Origin: Adhaeribacter rhizoryzae
GTDB taxonomy: Bacteria; Bacteroidota; Bacteroidia; Cytophagales; Hymenobacteraceae
NCBI RefSeq assembly: GCF_008629685.1
Contig: NZ_VWSF01000032.1
Span: 1-60,169 of the forward strand
DNA: 60,169 nt
Direction of reading: 5' to 3'
Shown: in pieces, positions 1-8,704 of the stretch
Numbering within the stretch: the stretch's first letter is position 1
How the letters are laid out: every line of letters begins with the position of its first letter
Position numbers and translations under genes: made by a program
The notes under the pieces: model-generated
Database searches by the model: none
What the model saw: only the letters and a program-made list of their open reading frames with translations
What the model was told of the DNA's origin: nothing

Positions 1-339
1 TTAGTGCAACTCACGCTGCTGGCTTTGTTTGCCGCTAGCAAGATAATGCTCTTGCACCTGGCTTCTAAACAGAAAGAAGCCGTGCCGCTGGCAGAAAGCT
101 TTACCCGGCAAGAAGTCGCTTGTCTGCAGGCTTTACAAAAACGTTATGAAGGAAAAACAGCCAAGCAGCGGAATCCTTACCCCCAAGACTCTTTACAATG
201 GTGCTACTGGATAATAGCCCGATTAGGCGGGTGGAAACCCCACGAAAAGCAGGCGGGGGTGATTACCCTTTTGCGCGGTTGGAATTACTTCCAGCATATC
301 TTGCACGGGTGGACCCTGGCCCAAAAATTTGTGTCCTAA
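1..339 (+). CDS. IS4-family transposase, C-terminal fragment (5' cut by window edge)
   Basis: The reading frame is open from base 1 and encodes the last 112 residues of a DDE transposase. The tail YWIIARLGGWKPHEKQ...GVITLLRGW is typical of IS4-family C termini. The catalytic E and the Y-R-E-K signature lie upstream, outside the window, but are visible in the inverted copy at the other end. The gene is partial only because of the window boundary; nothing suggests an internal lesion. The function would be cut-and-paste transposition of its own element. Confidence 0.85.
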   Translation, partial: LVQLTLLALFAASKIMLLHLASKQKEAVPLAESFTRQEVACLQALQKRYEGKTAKQRNPYPQDSLQWCYWIIARLGGWKPHEKQAGVITLLRGWNYFQHILHGWTLAQKFVS

Positions 340-528
340 TCGTAGCCCTAATTTAGGGAAGGTGCCCGGAGGGCGGAAGGGTTAAACTCATCAAGATGAA
401 AAAAGCCGCACCGGCAAAAGTTAAAAATGCCGAAAAAGATACCACAGCATACCAAAGAACCCATAATAGACAACAAAGAACCTTTATCTTAAAATAATAC
501 CTGTTCAGCCTTCCTATGCAATATTGAT
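1..528 (+). mobile_element. IS4-family insertion sequence, 3' part (left copy)
   Basis: This is the 3' end of an IS4-family element that runs off the left edge of the window. Bases 1-387 (end of the transposase plus a 48-base noncoding tail) match the inverted copy at 59660-60046 with about four mismatches and no indel. From 388 to about 528 the two copies still align, but only at roughly 80% by eye, ending near a shared ATATTGAT. The true right end of the element is therefore either about 387 or about 528. I could not identify a terminal inverted repeat because the left end of the element is outside the window. Confidence 0.8.
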
Positions 529-593
529 TATAGGAATTGGTGTTATTCAGAAATTCTGTACTGAATTCTCCTTCTTTAATTAAAAATGCAAAG

Positions 594-1379
594 TTATACA
601 GCCGCCACAAAGCCTTTGATGGCCGTTAATGTTTCGTGCGGGCGTTCAAACATACCCATGTGGCCGGTCTGATCCAGGAAAAGGGTATAAGAAGTTTTGG
701 GCAAGTGGCACTGCTGCAACGTTTGCTCCAGGGTTACGGCCGCATCTTGTTTGCCCGCGATAAATAAGAAAGGAAAGTTAACTTCCGAAAGTATTTTTGT
801 GCGATCTGGCCGGTCGCGCATGGCTTTAACAGTACCAATTATTGCTTCCGGGGCTACTTTTTTACCGGTTTGGGTTAGCTGCTGAATAGTTGCCTGCTTG
901 CTCTGCCGGTTTCCTTCGTAAAATAAAGGAGCCACAAAGGTCTCCATAAATTTTTCTGCGCCGTGCTTTTGAATAAAATCGATGGTTTTATCCCGGTTTT
1001 CTTTTTTCTCGTCGGTATCGGGTAAGGCACTGGAATGAAACATAACCACTCCTGATAGTAATTCAGGATATTTTTCAGCAAAAGCCATAGCCGTATAGCC
1101 GCCCATCGAGTGCCCGATTAAAATACACTGGTTAATATTTAAGGATTGCAGCGCTTCCCGCACAAAAGCAGCATTATTATCCATCGAATATTTTTCCGGC
1201 TGATATGTGTTGTTCCCGTGGCCTGGTAAATCCAATAATATTACCCGGTAATCTTGCTGCAAGGGTTTCGTATATTCCAGCCATAGTTCTTTACTTTCCA
1301 GAAAACCGTGTAAAAATACCAATACCTTACCATTGCCACCCGAATCAATAATAGTCGAGGCATTTATTCTATCTTCCAT
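594..1379 (-). CDS. alpha/beta hydrolase
   Basis: A single-domain alpha/beta-fold hydrolase of 261 residues from the ATG at 1379. An upstream in-frame TTG at 1403 would overlap the preceding terminator stem, so I prefer the ATG. Counted from that TTG, the oxyanion-hole motif HGF is at 32-34, the nucleophile elbow GHSMGG has Ser99, the acid is probably Asp220 (AGKQD) and the base His248 (TGHMGMFERP). This is the layout of small esterases, lipases and MhpC/BioH-like enzymes; the substrate cannot be read from sequence. There is no signal peptide, so it is cytoplasmic. It lies just downstream of dxs but is separated from it by a strong terminator, so it is probably transcribed independently. Confidence 0.85.
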   Translation of the reverse strand: MEDRINASTIIDSGGNGKVLVFLHGFLESKELWLEYTKPLQQDYRVILLDLPGHGNNTYQPEKYSMDNNAAFVREALQSLNINQCILIGHSMGGYTAMAFAEKYPELLSGVVMFHSSALPDTDEKKENRDKTIDFIQKHGAEKFMETFVAPLFYEGNRQSKQATIQQLTQTGKKVAPEAIIGTVKAMRDRPDRTKILSEVNFPFLFIAGKQDAAVTLEQTLQQCHLPKTSYTLFLDQTGHMGMFERPHETLTAIKGFVAAV

Positions 1380-1401
1380 GCGCTTAATAGTAGTTTTAAA
1401 C

Positions 1402-1440
1402 AAAAGAGCCGGTAGTTTAGCGTAACTACCGGCTCTTTTT
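1402..1440 (-). terminator. Rho-independent terminator after dxs
   Basis: A 16-bp perfect stem (1402-1417 with 1424-1439) around a 6-base loop, followed on the minus strand by a T-rich run. It lies 30 bases downstream of the dxs stop codon and just before the hydrolase start. The A/T tracts on both sides make it potentially bidirectional. Confidence 0.85.
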
Positions 1441-1467
1441 ACTTTATCTTTTTAATTGAGGTTGTGC

Positions 1468-3384
1468 TTACACGCTAACAGGCTGCATAATCCATTGCCG
1501 GACGGTGCGTTCAATACTAACCGGGTCGATGCCGCATTCGCGGTGCAACTCCAGTTGGGTACCATGCTCAAATATTTCATCCGGAATACCTAAACGCTTA
1601 ACCGGATTGGTATATTGGTTATCGGCCATAAACTCTAAAACGGCACTACCAAAGCCGCCGGGCAAGCAGCCATCTTCCAGGGTAATTATTTTATCGTACT
1701 TCTGGCAAATTTCGTGCAGCAGTTTTTCGTCTAAAGGTTTGGCAAAACGCATGTCGTAGTGGCCAATTTTAATATTTTCCTTTTTCAGGTTTTTGCAGAC
1801 TTCTACAGCGTAGTTACCAATATGACCGATACTTAATATAGCTACTTCTTCACCTTCTTGCACCATACGGCCTGTGCCCACAGCAATCGGCTTCAGCGGG
1901 GTACGCCATTCGGGCATCACGCCTTCACCGCGCGGATAACGAATAGTAAACGGACCCATATCGGGTTGGCTGGCCGTAAACATTAAATTCCGCAGTTCCG
2001 CTTCGTTCATAGGTGCCGACACAACCATGTTGGGGATGCAGCGCATGAAGGCAATATCGTAATTACCGTGGTGCGTCGGGCCATCGGCGCCGGCAAAACC
2101 AGCTCTATCCAGGCAGAATACCACGTTTAAATCCTGCAAACATACATCGTGAATTACCTGATCGTAGCCGCGCTGCATAAACGTAGAATAAATATTGCAG
2201 AACGGAATTAAGCCTTGGGTAGCTAAACCCGCCGAAAAAGTAACGGCGTGCTGCTCGGCAATACCCACATCAAAAGCCCGGTCGGGCATAGCGGCCATCA
2301 TAATATTTAAGGAGCAACCCGACGGCATAGCCGGCGTAACGCCCATTATTTTACTATTTTGCTGCGCCAGCTCTACCATGGTATGGCCAAAAACATCCTG
2401 GTACTTGGGCGGCTGTGGGGTATCGTGGTGTACTTTGTAAATTTCGCCGGTTATTTTATCGAAGGTGCCGGGTGCATGCCATTTGGTTTGGTCTTTTTCG
2501 GCTAAGGCAAAACCTTTACCTTTTACGGTAAGGCAATGCAATATTTTAGGCCCTGGTATGCCTTTTAAATCGTTTAGAACCGAAGTCAGGTGATTAATAT
2601 CGTGGCCATCGATGGGGCCAAAATACCGGAACTTTAATGACTCGAATAAATTGCTTTGTTTCAGCAACGCAGACTTAATACCGCTTTCTACTTTAGAAGC
2701 AATTAATTGTGCATTAGGTCCAAACTTGCTGATTTTACCTAATACATTCCAAACTTCGTCGCGCAGCTTGTTATAAGTGCGGGAAGTGGTAATATCGGTT
2801 AAATATTCTTTCAGAGCTCCCACGTTCGGGTCGATGCTCATGCAATTATCGTTGAGCACCACCAATAAATTGGCGTTGGAAACGCCGGCGTGGTTCAGGG
2901 CTTCAAAAGCCATACCGCCCGTCATGGCACCATCGCCAATTACCGCAATGTGCTGCCGGTCTTGCTCGCCTTTGTACTGCGAAGCCACTGCCATACCCAA
3001 AGCCGCCGATATAGACGTAGAAGAATGCCCCACGCCAAAAGTATCGTACTCGCTTTCTTTCCGTTTCGGAAAACCCGATAAACCTTTGTATTTGCGGTTA
3101 GTATGAAACTGATCGCGGCGGCCGGTTAATATTTTGTGCCCGTAAGCCTGGTGGCCCACATCCCAAACCAGTTGGTCGTAAGGCGTATTAAAAATATAAT
3201 GCAGGGCCACCGTTAATTCTACCACCCCCAGGCTAGCCCCAAAATGCCCGCCGTAGATAGAAACGTTATCGATAATATATTGCCGAAGTTCCTGGCTAAC
3301 CTGCAGCAACTGCTCCTGGTTTAATTTGCGCAGATCAGCGGGCGAATTGATGGCGGCTAAAAGCTCTCCGGGTTGTATAATCAT
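1468..3384 (-). CDS. dxs: 1-deoxy-D-xylulose-5-phosphate synthase
   Basis: The 638-residue, thiamine-diphosphate-dependent enzyme that condenses pyruvate and glyceraldehyde 3-phosphate to DXP, the first step of the MEP isoprenoid pathway. Length fits the family (about 620-640). Visible marks are the N-terminal SIYGGHFGASLG and DVGHQAYGHKILTGR segments (the His cluster contacting the cofactor), the ThDP/Mg motif GDGAMTGG at 150-157 with the following NDN, and the transketolase-like central pyrimidine-binding domain with EQHAVTFSAGLA and the DRAGFAGADGPTHHG segment. It starts at an ATG. It is monocistronic: a terminator follows, and scpA diverges upstream. Confidence 0.97.
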   Translation of the reverse strand: MIIQPGELLAAINSPADLRKLNQEQLLQVSQELRQYIIDNVSIYGGHFGASLGVVELTVALHYIFNTPYDQLVWDVGHQAYGHKILTGRRDQFHTNRKYKGLSGFPKRKESEYDTFGVGHSSTSISAALGMAVASQYKGEQDRQHIAVIGDGAMTGGMAFEALNHAGVSNANLLVVLNDNCMSIDPNVGALKEYLTDITTSRTYNKLRDEVWNVLGKISKFGPNAQLIASKVESGIKSALLKQSNLFESLKFRYFGPIDGHDINHLTSVLNDLKGIPGPKILHCLTVKGKGFALAEKDQTKWHAPGTFDKITGEIYKVHHDTPQPPKYQDVFGHTMVELAQQNSKIMGVTPAMPSGCSLNIMMAAMPDRAFDVGIAEQHAVTFSAGLATQGLIPFCNIYSTFMQRGYDQVIHDVCLQDLNVVFCLDRAGFAGADGPTHHGNYDIAFMRCIPNMVVSAPMNEAELRNLMFTASQPDMGPFTIRYPRGEGVMPEWRTPLKPIAVGTGRMVQEGEEVAILSIGHIGNYAVEVCKNLKKENIKIGHYDMRFAKPLDEKLLHEICQKYDKIITLEDGCLPGGFGSAVLEFMADNQYTNPVKRLGIPDEIFEHGTQLELHRECGIDPVSIERTVRQWIMQPVSV

Positions 3385-3797
3385 GAGCAGAAAGTTATTC
3401 TACAAAAAGAACAAGCATCTTGCCAACTTGTTCAAAAAATGCAATTAAAAGTAATAAAAAAATAACTCGTAAAGGTACTAATAAAATCCTTAACCATTTA
3501 CATAACGTTGCAGTACGGTTGCTTAAAGTCTGCCCTTTCCTGTTCCTGCTGCTATTAATTCTTTACGGAGTGCCTGATAATAATGGACTTTGTTCTTTAA
3601 AATTAATTATAAATTATATGATAAACGCCCTTTCGGGAGTTTGGTTATAGGTAGCCGAAGGAATTATATTTTTTAAAATTAATTAACCTTATTACCTGGT
3701 GTTGGTTGTTCCGGAAATTAATAATTACCGGATTGCCACAGATTTTCTTTAATTTTGAAGTGATTAACCCGAGCATTGCCTCCTAAAAGCCGCTATT
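3385..3797. other. Divergent intergenic region dxs/scpA
   Basis: A 413-base AT-rich spacer between divergent dxs and scpA. Apart from the weak hairpin in the dxs leader I see no gene. A 76-codon frame at 3420-3650 begins with TTG and has no family resemblance. Promoters for both genes should lie here, but no convincing TTTG/TAnnTTTG pair could be fixed. Confidence 0.6.
3409..3433 (-). promoter_or_regulatory. Weak terminator-like hairpin in the dxs leader
   Basis: Seven-bp perfect arms (GAACAAG/CTTGTTC) with an 11-base loop, followed on the minus strand by TTTTT, 25 bases before the dxs start codon. It could act as a leader attenuator or be chance in AT-rich DNA. No ligand-binding aptamer or leader peptide is apparent. 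Confidence 0.25.
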
Positions 3798-4547
3798 GTG
3801 AGTTTCGAGATTAAATTACCGCTTTTTGAAGGACCTTTTGATTTGTTGCTTTTCTTTATTGAACGGGACGAATTAGATATCCATGATATTCCGATTTTTA
3901 AAATCACGAACGATTTCATGGCTTATATTACCGAACTGGAGCAGTTAAACATAGAGGTAGCCAGCGAATTTATTTTAATTGCGGCCACGCTCATGCGCAT
4001 TAAGGCCAAGTTGCTATTGCCCCGCGCCGAAAAAGACGACCAAGGCAATGAAATAGATCCGCGCAAAGAACTGGTGCAGCATCTGCTCGAATACAAAAAA
4101 TATAAAAATGTTTTAACCGATTTGGCCCGCCTCGAAGACAGAAGGCTGATGATGGAAACGCGCGGCAATATTCCGGATGAACTGCAACTAATTGCCAAAC
4201 GGAGCAACCTGGATTATGAATTGCAGGATTTAAACCTGTATAAACTAATGCGGGTGTACGAAAAAGCCATGAACCGCTTTGAAGAAGAGCAAAACCGACC
4301 CAAGCATACGGTTTATACGTACCCCTACACCATCGAAGACCAGAAAAGCTTTATTTTAAAGAAGGTTACCACCGAAAAAGAAGTAGATTTTCTGCAGATT
4401 GTGCAGGCCTTTCCGGACAAAATAGGGCTGATTTTTAATTTTCTGGCTATTCTGGATATGCTACAGTTAAATATTATTAGCATCCGGATTAGCGACGGAT
4501 TCAATAATTTTCGTATTACTCCATTTGAGGAGAACCAAGCCGCTTAA
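3798..4547 (+). CDS. scpA: Segregation and condensation protein A
   Basis: A 249-residue ScpA, the kleisin subunit that bridges SMC heads and binds ScpB in the bacterial condensin complex. The family hallmark is at the N terminus: an IKLPLFEGPFDLLL-type segment followed by IERDELDIHDIPI, then a Leu/Met-rich helix (SEFILIAATLMRIKAKLLLP) and a C-terminal winged helix (VDFLQIVQAFPDKIGLIFNFLAILDMLQL). The start is a GTG at 3798. The stop codon is directly abutted by the ATG of the next gene, so the two are probably translationally coupled. ScpB is not in the window. Confidence 0.95.
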   Translation: MSFEIKLPLFEGPFDLLLFFIERDELDIHDIPIFKITNDFMAYITELEQLNIEVASEFILIAATLMRIKAKLLLPRAEKDDQGNEIDPRKELVQHLLEYKKYKNVLTDLARLEDRRLMMETRGNIPDELQLIAKRSNLDYELQDLNLYKLMRVYEKAMNRFEEEQNRPKHTVYTYPYTIEDQKSFILKKVTTEKEVDFLQIVQAFPDKIGLIFNFLAILDMLQLNIISIRISDGFNNFRITPFEENQAA

Positions 4548-5630
4548 ATGGATCAGAACCGCAAAAAACTACTAGAGAACTTTTCTACCCGCCGCATTAT
4601 GATACCCGTGGTCATCGGGTTATCGGTGGTGGGTTATATGCTATACCGCGACCCGGCCGCATCTAACCTAAGTGCCTTTTTAGATGCCAAAATACATTGG
4701 TTGGTTATAACGGTGCTGGTTTTAATTGTGCGCGATGCCGGTTATATGTACCGCATCCGGCATATTACCGAAAAAGCATTATCGTGGCGCCAGAGCATTG
4801 ATGTAATTATGCTGTGGGAATTTGCTTCGTGCGTTATGCCATCGGTGGTGGGTGGCTCTACGGTAGCTACTTTTATTATAAACAAAGAAGGCATTCCGCT
4901 GGGTAAGTCGCTGGCCTATGTAATGGTTACGGCCATGCTCGATAATATTTATTTCCTGATAGCAGCCCCTATTGTGTTACTGGCTACGCAAGGCGCCATT
5001 TTCCCGGACGTAGCCGGACTTAGTTTTTCGGTAAGCTCCAGTCTGGAAGTGGTATTTATTATTAGTTATGCCTTAATGGCGGTTTACGCCTTTGTCATGA
5101 TATACGCCTTGTTCTTTAAGCCCCAATCGGTTAAACGGTTGTTACTCCGGATTACGTCTATGCCGTTTTTACGGCGGTGGCGGCAATCGGCGTTTAAGCA
5201 CGGCAACGAACTGGTATGGGCTTCGCGGCAAATAAAAGGTAAATCCTGGAAATACTGGTTTCATGCCGCGGTGTCTACGGCTTTCGTCTGGACGGCCCGT
5301 TACTACGTGGTAAGCTGTATTATTGCAGCGTTTATTCCTTTATCATTTAACGAGCACCTGCTAATTTTTGCCCGTAACTTTGTCTGGAAAGTGGTTTTAC
5401 TGGTGGCCGTTACGCCCGGCGGCGCTGGTATTGTAGAAGCTACTTTTAAGGTTTTCTTCCAGGATTTTATTGGCCCATCGCTGCTGGTATTAATATTATT
5501 ATTCTACCGCATTGTTACTTATTATTTGTACCTGGTGCTGGGTTCTATCTTCCTGCCCCGCTGGATTGCCCGGGTTTTCCGGACTAAAAAAGGCGAAGAC
5601 GTAGAGGTTGTAAGCACCGTACAACAATAA
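4548..5630 (+). CDS. Flippase-like / LPG-synthase-type integral membrane protein (UPF0104)
   Basis: A 360-residue polytopic membrane protein with about eight hydrophobic helices. It matches the pattern of the lysylphosphatidylglycerol synthase TM-region / AglD-like flippase family: an early RDAGYMYRIR segment after TM2, the conserved loop SVVGGSTVATFIINKEGIPLGKS, and a late VTPGGAGIVEATF motif (the PGGxGxxE signature of the family). Members include the membrane half of MprF and proteins proposed to move lipids or glycolipids; the substrate here is unknown. There is no C-terminal aminoacyl-transferase domain. The ATG abuts the scpA stop with no spacer, so the two genes form an operon. Confidence 0.8.
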   Translation: MDQNRKKLLENFSTRRIMIPVVIGLSVVGYMLYRDPAASNLSAFLDAKIHWLVITVLVLIVRDAGYMYRIRHITEKALSWRQSIDVIMLWEFASCVMPSVVGGSTVATFIINKEGIPLGKSLAYVMVTAMLDNIYFLIAAPIVLLATQGAIFPDVAGLSFSVSSSLEVVFIISYALMAVYAFVMIYALFFKPQSVKRLLLRITSMPFLRRWRQSAFKHGNELVWASRQIKGKSWKYWFHAAVSTAFVWTARYYVVSCIIAAFIPLSFNEHLLIFARNFVWKVVLLVAVTPGGAGIVEATFKVFFQDFIGPSLLVLILLFYRIVTYYLYLVLGSIFLPRWIARVFRTKKGEDVEVVSTVQQ

Positions 5631-5717
5631 ATAAGGAAGGTTTATTTTAATAAATATTAAGGCGGTTTAGCCTATTTTTACCAAATAGAATTGGATATCT
5701 GGCATAAACACGCTCTC

Positions 5718-5823
5718 TGTCATTTTGGAAAAATCTATTGTGTAGATGTTCTTACAGGCAACTACCTCTAAAGGGTATATTGCCTACTTGATTTTCTAAC
5801 CAATAGATGCTTTCAGCATGACA
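5718..5823. repeat. Interrupted inverted repeat with TGTCAT ends
   Basis: The outer arms are TGTCAT (5718-5723) and ATGACA (5818-5823). Inner arms ATCTATTG (5733-5740) and CAATAGAT (5801-5808) and a nested AGGCAA/TTGCCT pair follow the same dyad. The ends resemble those of the two 59-base palindromes at 28697 and 39994, which also begin CTGTCATT, so this may be a diverged member of the same dispersed repeat family. Confidence 0.45.
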
Positions 5824-5933
5824 ACCAGGAGGTTTTTATTTTGGCAGAAGGTTTATACGATTTGGTATAATATTAAAATATTGCCTTAGCTGAACAAATA
5901 CGCTTTAAAAGCCAAACTCAATAAATATAACCC

Positions 5934-5986
5934 ATAAACCAGCGGTTTGTAGCAGTAAACGGTACTGCTACAAACCGCTGGTTTAT
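5934..5986. terminator. Long perfect hairpin between convergent genes
   Basis: A 24-bp perfect stem (5934-5957 with 5963-5986) and a 5-base loop, followed on the plus strand by ATTTTT. It lies between the 3' ends of the convergent flippase-like and DUF885 genes, so it probably terminates transcription from both sides. The stem is much longer than a usual intrinsic terminator. Confidence 0.7.
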
Positions 5987-6006
5987 ATTTTTAAGTGTAC
6001 TAAATA

Positions 6007-7860
6007 TCAGGCTTTTACTTTTGCTGCTTGCTTTTGTTTAACCCAGTTGTTCACGTTTTCGGCCAGAATATTTAGTGGTACGGCGCCATTCGTGAGCACT
6101 ACATCGTGAAACTCCCGGAGGTCAAATTTTTCGCCGAGTTGTTTTTTTGCCTGCTCCCGAAGCTCTACTATTTTTAACATACCTATTTTGTAGCCGGTGG
6201 CCTGCGATGGCCACACCACATAGCGTTCTACTTCTTTCCGCAAATCGTTCTCCGGGCTGGGGCAGTTTCGGATAAAATAATCCAGTGCTTGCTGTTTTGT
6301 CCATTTTTTATGATGAATACCGGTATCAATTACCAGCCGGCACGCCCGGAATATTTCGTTGGCCAAGCGGCCAAAATCAGAGTAAGGGTCCTGGTACAAG
6401 CCTATTTCTTTCGGCACCAGTTCCGAATACAAAGCCCAGCCTTCTACATAAGCTGTATTACCGCCCAAAGTCCGGAATTTAGGAATACCTTTTAATTCCT
6501 GCGCAATGGCTATTTGCATGTGGTGGCCTGGTATCCCTTCGTGGTAAGCCAGCGATTCCATCTGGTAAATGGGTTGGTCGCCGAGGGTAAATAAATTAAT
6601 ATAATACCGGCCAGGGCGCTTGCCATCCAAAGAAGGCTGTTCGTAAAAAGCACCCGCTGCCGATTTCTCCCGGAAAGGCTCCACGGCTTTTACCTCAATA
6701 TCTGCCACTGGTTTCGTAATAAATAATTCATCCAACCTATTTTTCATATTATCAATAATCTGGTTGGCGCGGTCCATGTAGGCTTTTTTACCTGCAGCAG
6801 TGTTGGGGAAATAAAATTGCTTATCGGTGCGCATAAACTGGTAAAAATCGGGCAGGCTGTCGCTTCGGAAATTTACTTTACGCATAATGGTTCGCATTTC
6901 TTTCTGAATCCGGGCTACTTCCTGCAAACCAATTTCGTGAATCTGGTCGGCGGTTAAATCGGTGGTAGTTGTGGCGCGCAATGCGGTTTTGTAAAAATCG
7001 GCGGCTTCCGGAAATTGCCAGGCTCCGCCTTCCTGCGGCGCTTTCTTCTCCAAAGTTGTGAAGTAAGTTATTAATTTTTCGTAAGCGGGCTTTACCGATG
7101 TAAGCAGTGCTTGATTGGCCGCCGTTAGCAGGCTGTCTTTGGTGCTGGCAGCAATATTTAACTTATTAATTTTTCCGGTAAAATCATCCAGCAGTGGGCT
7201 TTTCAATTCCGAATTACTAAAAGGCTGCCCTTTCAGCAGGTTCCGGCAATCTTCCAGCATCATTGGGAAAACAAATTTGGGCGGTATAATTCCTTTATCT
7301 TCCCTAATTTTTAAACTCTCCAGATGCTGCTGAAACAAACTATCTACTTTAGCTAACCGCGCGATATAAGCCCGGGCATCTTTAACATCTGCTACCTGGT
7401 GAATATTTATTAAAAAAGCCGGTAAGTCTGAATGCAACCCCGACATTTGGTTTTCGAGGTAATTGTGAAAGCGATATTTAAAGTTATTTATTTCTTCTTC
7501 GGCCTGGTATTCATACATTTTATAACTGAGCTGGCCTTGCGCATCCAGCGCAGCATAATCGAAATTATTGCGCATGGCAGCCAGGTTAGCTTTGGTAATT
7601 TCCAATTCCTGGCGGGCGTGTTCATCCGAGCGGTCGGTCCACTGGTCATAATTTTTCTTGCCTCCCACAAACGATTCGTACTCCGGGTTCCGGGCCAGCA
7701 TTTCCTGAAAATTACGCTCAAAAAAATCGTTCAGTTGTTTAGTTTCGGAGGCTTTTTCGGTGGCGGAGTAAACCTTGGTTTTTTGTTGGTTGCAGGCAAT
7801 TAATAACAATGCCAAACAACCTGTTAGGGCAATAGATAGCGCAATATTTCTAATTAGCAT
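6007..7860 (-). CDS. DUF885 lipoprotein, probable metallopeptidase
   Basis: 617 residues of the DUF885 family, found widely in Bacteroidota as lipoproteins. The N terminus is a lipoprotein signal (LLLIAC, lipid-modified Cys23), so the protein is exported and membrane-anchored. The family's metal-binding motif HEGIPGHH is at 440-447, a variant of HExxH, with a downstream Glu-rich helix (YVEGWALYSE) likely supplying the third ligand. Family members are generally regarded as zinc carboxy- or dipeptidase-like enzymes; the substrate is unknown. Full length. It is transcribed toward the convergent scpA pair and is separated from upstream ndk by a terminator. Confidence 0.85.
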   Translation of the reverse strand: MLIRNIALSIALTGCLALLLIACNQQKTKVYSATEKASETKQLNDFFERNFQEMLARNPEYESFVGGKKNYDQWTDRSDEHARQELEITKANLAAMRNNFDYAALDAQGQLSYKMYEYQAEEEINNFKYRFHNYLENQMSGLHSDLPAFLINIHQVADVKDARAYIARLAKVDSLFQQHLESLKIREDKGIIPPKFVFPMMLEDCRNLLKGQPFSNSELKSPLLDDFTGKINKLNIAASTKDSLLTAANQALLTSVKPAYEKLITYFTTLEKKAPQEGGAWQFPEAADFYKTALRATTTTDLTADQIHEIGLQEVARIQKEMRTIMRKVNFRSDSLPDFYQFMRTDKQFYFPNTAAGKKAYMDRANQIIDNMKNRLDELFITKPVADIEVKAVEPFREKSAAGAFYEQPSLDGKRPGRYYINLFTLGDQPIYQMESLAYHEGIPGHHMQIAIAQELKGIPKFRTLGGNTAYVEGWALYSELVPKEIGLYQDPYSDFGRLANEIFRACRLVIDTGIHHKKWTKQQALDYFIRNCPSPENDLRKEVERYVVWPSQATGYKIGMLKIVELREQAKKQLGEKFDLREFHDVVLTNGAVPLNILAENVNNWVKQKQAAKVKA

Positions 7861-7911
7861 TTTTCTCTAAATTTTAATTAATATACTTAATCAGAAGTTA
7901 CTGAACAAAAA

Positions 7912-7939
7912 AGCCCTTTGGTATTTAAACCAAAGGGCT
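7912..7939 (-). terminator. Rho-independent terminator after ndk
   Basis: An 11-bp stem of AGCCCTTTGGT type with a 6-base loop, followed on the minus strand by TTTTTT. It is 27 bases past the ndk stop codon and ahead of the DUF885 gene. Confidence 0.9.
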
Positions 7940-7965
7940 CATGCTATTTATTATAATAGCTATTT

Positions 7966-8385
7966 TTAGAAACGCTCGTCTTCGCCGAAGAAGAAATCGC
8001 CTTCTATTTGGGCATTTTCGTCGGAGTCAGAACCGTGCACGGCGTTAGCTTCTACCGATTTGGCGTATTTTTTCCGGATGGTACCTTCTTCGGCTTGGGC
8101 TGGGTTGGTAGCGCCAATTAATTTGCGGAAATCGGCTACGGCATTATCTTTTTCCAGAATCATAGCCACAATCGGGCCGGAACTCATGTAGTTCACCAGG
8201 TCGTTGTAAAACGGACGCTCTTTGTGCACTTCATAAAATTTGCCGGCTCTTTCGGGGGTTAAGCGGGTTTTTTTTAGGGCTACTACCCGGAAACCACCTT
8301 CTTCTATCATTTGGGTAATGCCGCCAATGTAGTTATCCTGCACGGCGTCAGGCTTAATCATGGTAAATGTTTTGTTCGCTGCCAT
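7966..8385 (-). CDS. ndk: Nucleoside diphosphate kinase
   Basis: A 139-residue NDP kinase that transfers the gamma phosphate from ATP to NDPs through a phosphohistidine, balancing cytoplasmic NTP and dNTP pools. The catalytic His is His117 in NAVHGSDS. The N-terminal FTMIKPDAV strand, the ERPFY loop and the [14 protein letters not shown] nucleotide-site helix are all present. Length is normal. ATG start. Monocistronic, with a clear terminator 27 bases downstream. Confidence 0.98.
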   Translation of the reverse strand: MAANKTFTMIKPDAVQDNYIGGITQMIEEGGFRVVALKKTRLTPERAGKFYEVHKERPFYNDLVNYMSSGPIVAMILEKDNAVADFRKLIGATNPAQAEEGTIRKKYAKSVEANAVHGSDSDENAQIEGDFFFGEDERF

Positions 8386-8704
8386 CTTAGGTTCTGCTAT
8401 AAGTTAAGTTTATTTATCGGTTAAATTTAAGGTGCTGTTTTTACCGGTGGTTTTTGCGAAAGGTTTATTTTTTATGTCCGGGCAATCCAGCCATTATAAA
8501 GAGCCGAAAGGCAAATATCCGGTGTACGGTAAATCGCGGTGCAAAAGTAATATTCTTTTCATAATATCCTTTGCGTAAGGCAAAATTGTAAGCCGCTACC
8601 GGCAGCCCAAAAGCGGAATTGAATTATTTTTTTGTTTTAGAAGTTTATAATGCAGAATTTTGTGTCTTGTACCTGATATAAAACAGGCACTTTTTAAGCG
8701 AAAA
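8386..8704. other. Divergent intergenic region ndk/DHH gene
   Basis: A 319-base spacer between divergent ndk and the DHH phosphoesterase gene. It contains the putative promoter at 8631-8662; no gene or structured RNA is recognisable. Confidence 0.6.
8631..8662 (+). promoter_or_regulatory. Putative Bacteroidota-type promoter of the DHH/FKBP operon
   Basis: TTTG at 8631-8634 and GAATTTTG at 8655-8662 (7 of 8 to TAnnTTTG), separated by 20 bases, fit the -33/-7 promoter pattern described for Bacteroides and Flavobacterium. The downstream start codon is at 8705. Confidence 0.45.

Larger units (their letters stand above)
5631..6006. other. Intergenic region with two inverted repeats
   Basis: A 376-base spacer between convergent genes. 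It holds the interrupted repeat at 5718-5823 and the terminator hairpin at 5934-5986; I see no coding sequence. Confidence 0.7.

Noticed and set aside
353-610. 85-codon open frame on the minus strand
   Set aside because: It overlaps the IS4 tail and the hydrolase end, has no family resemblance and matches the diverged repeat tail, so it is a shadow.
1402-1440. The TTG start at 1403 for the alpha/beta hydrolase
   Set aside because: It lies inside the dxs terminator; the ATG at 1379 is better placed.
3420-3650. 76-codon frame on the plus strand between dxs and scpA
   Set aside because: TTG start, no recognisable domain, AT-rich; probably chance.
7432-7803. 123-codon frame antisense to the DUF885 gene
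   Set aside because: Entirely inside a well-supported gene on the other strand.
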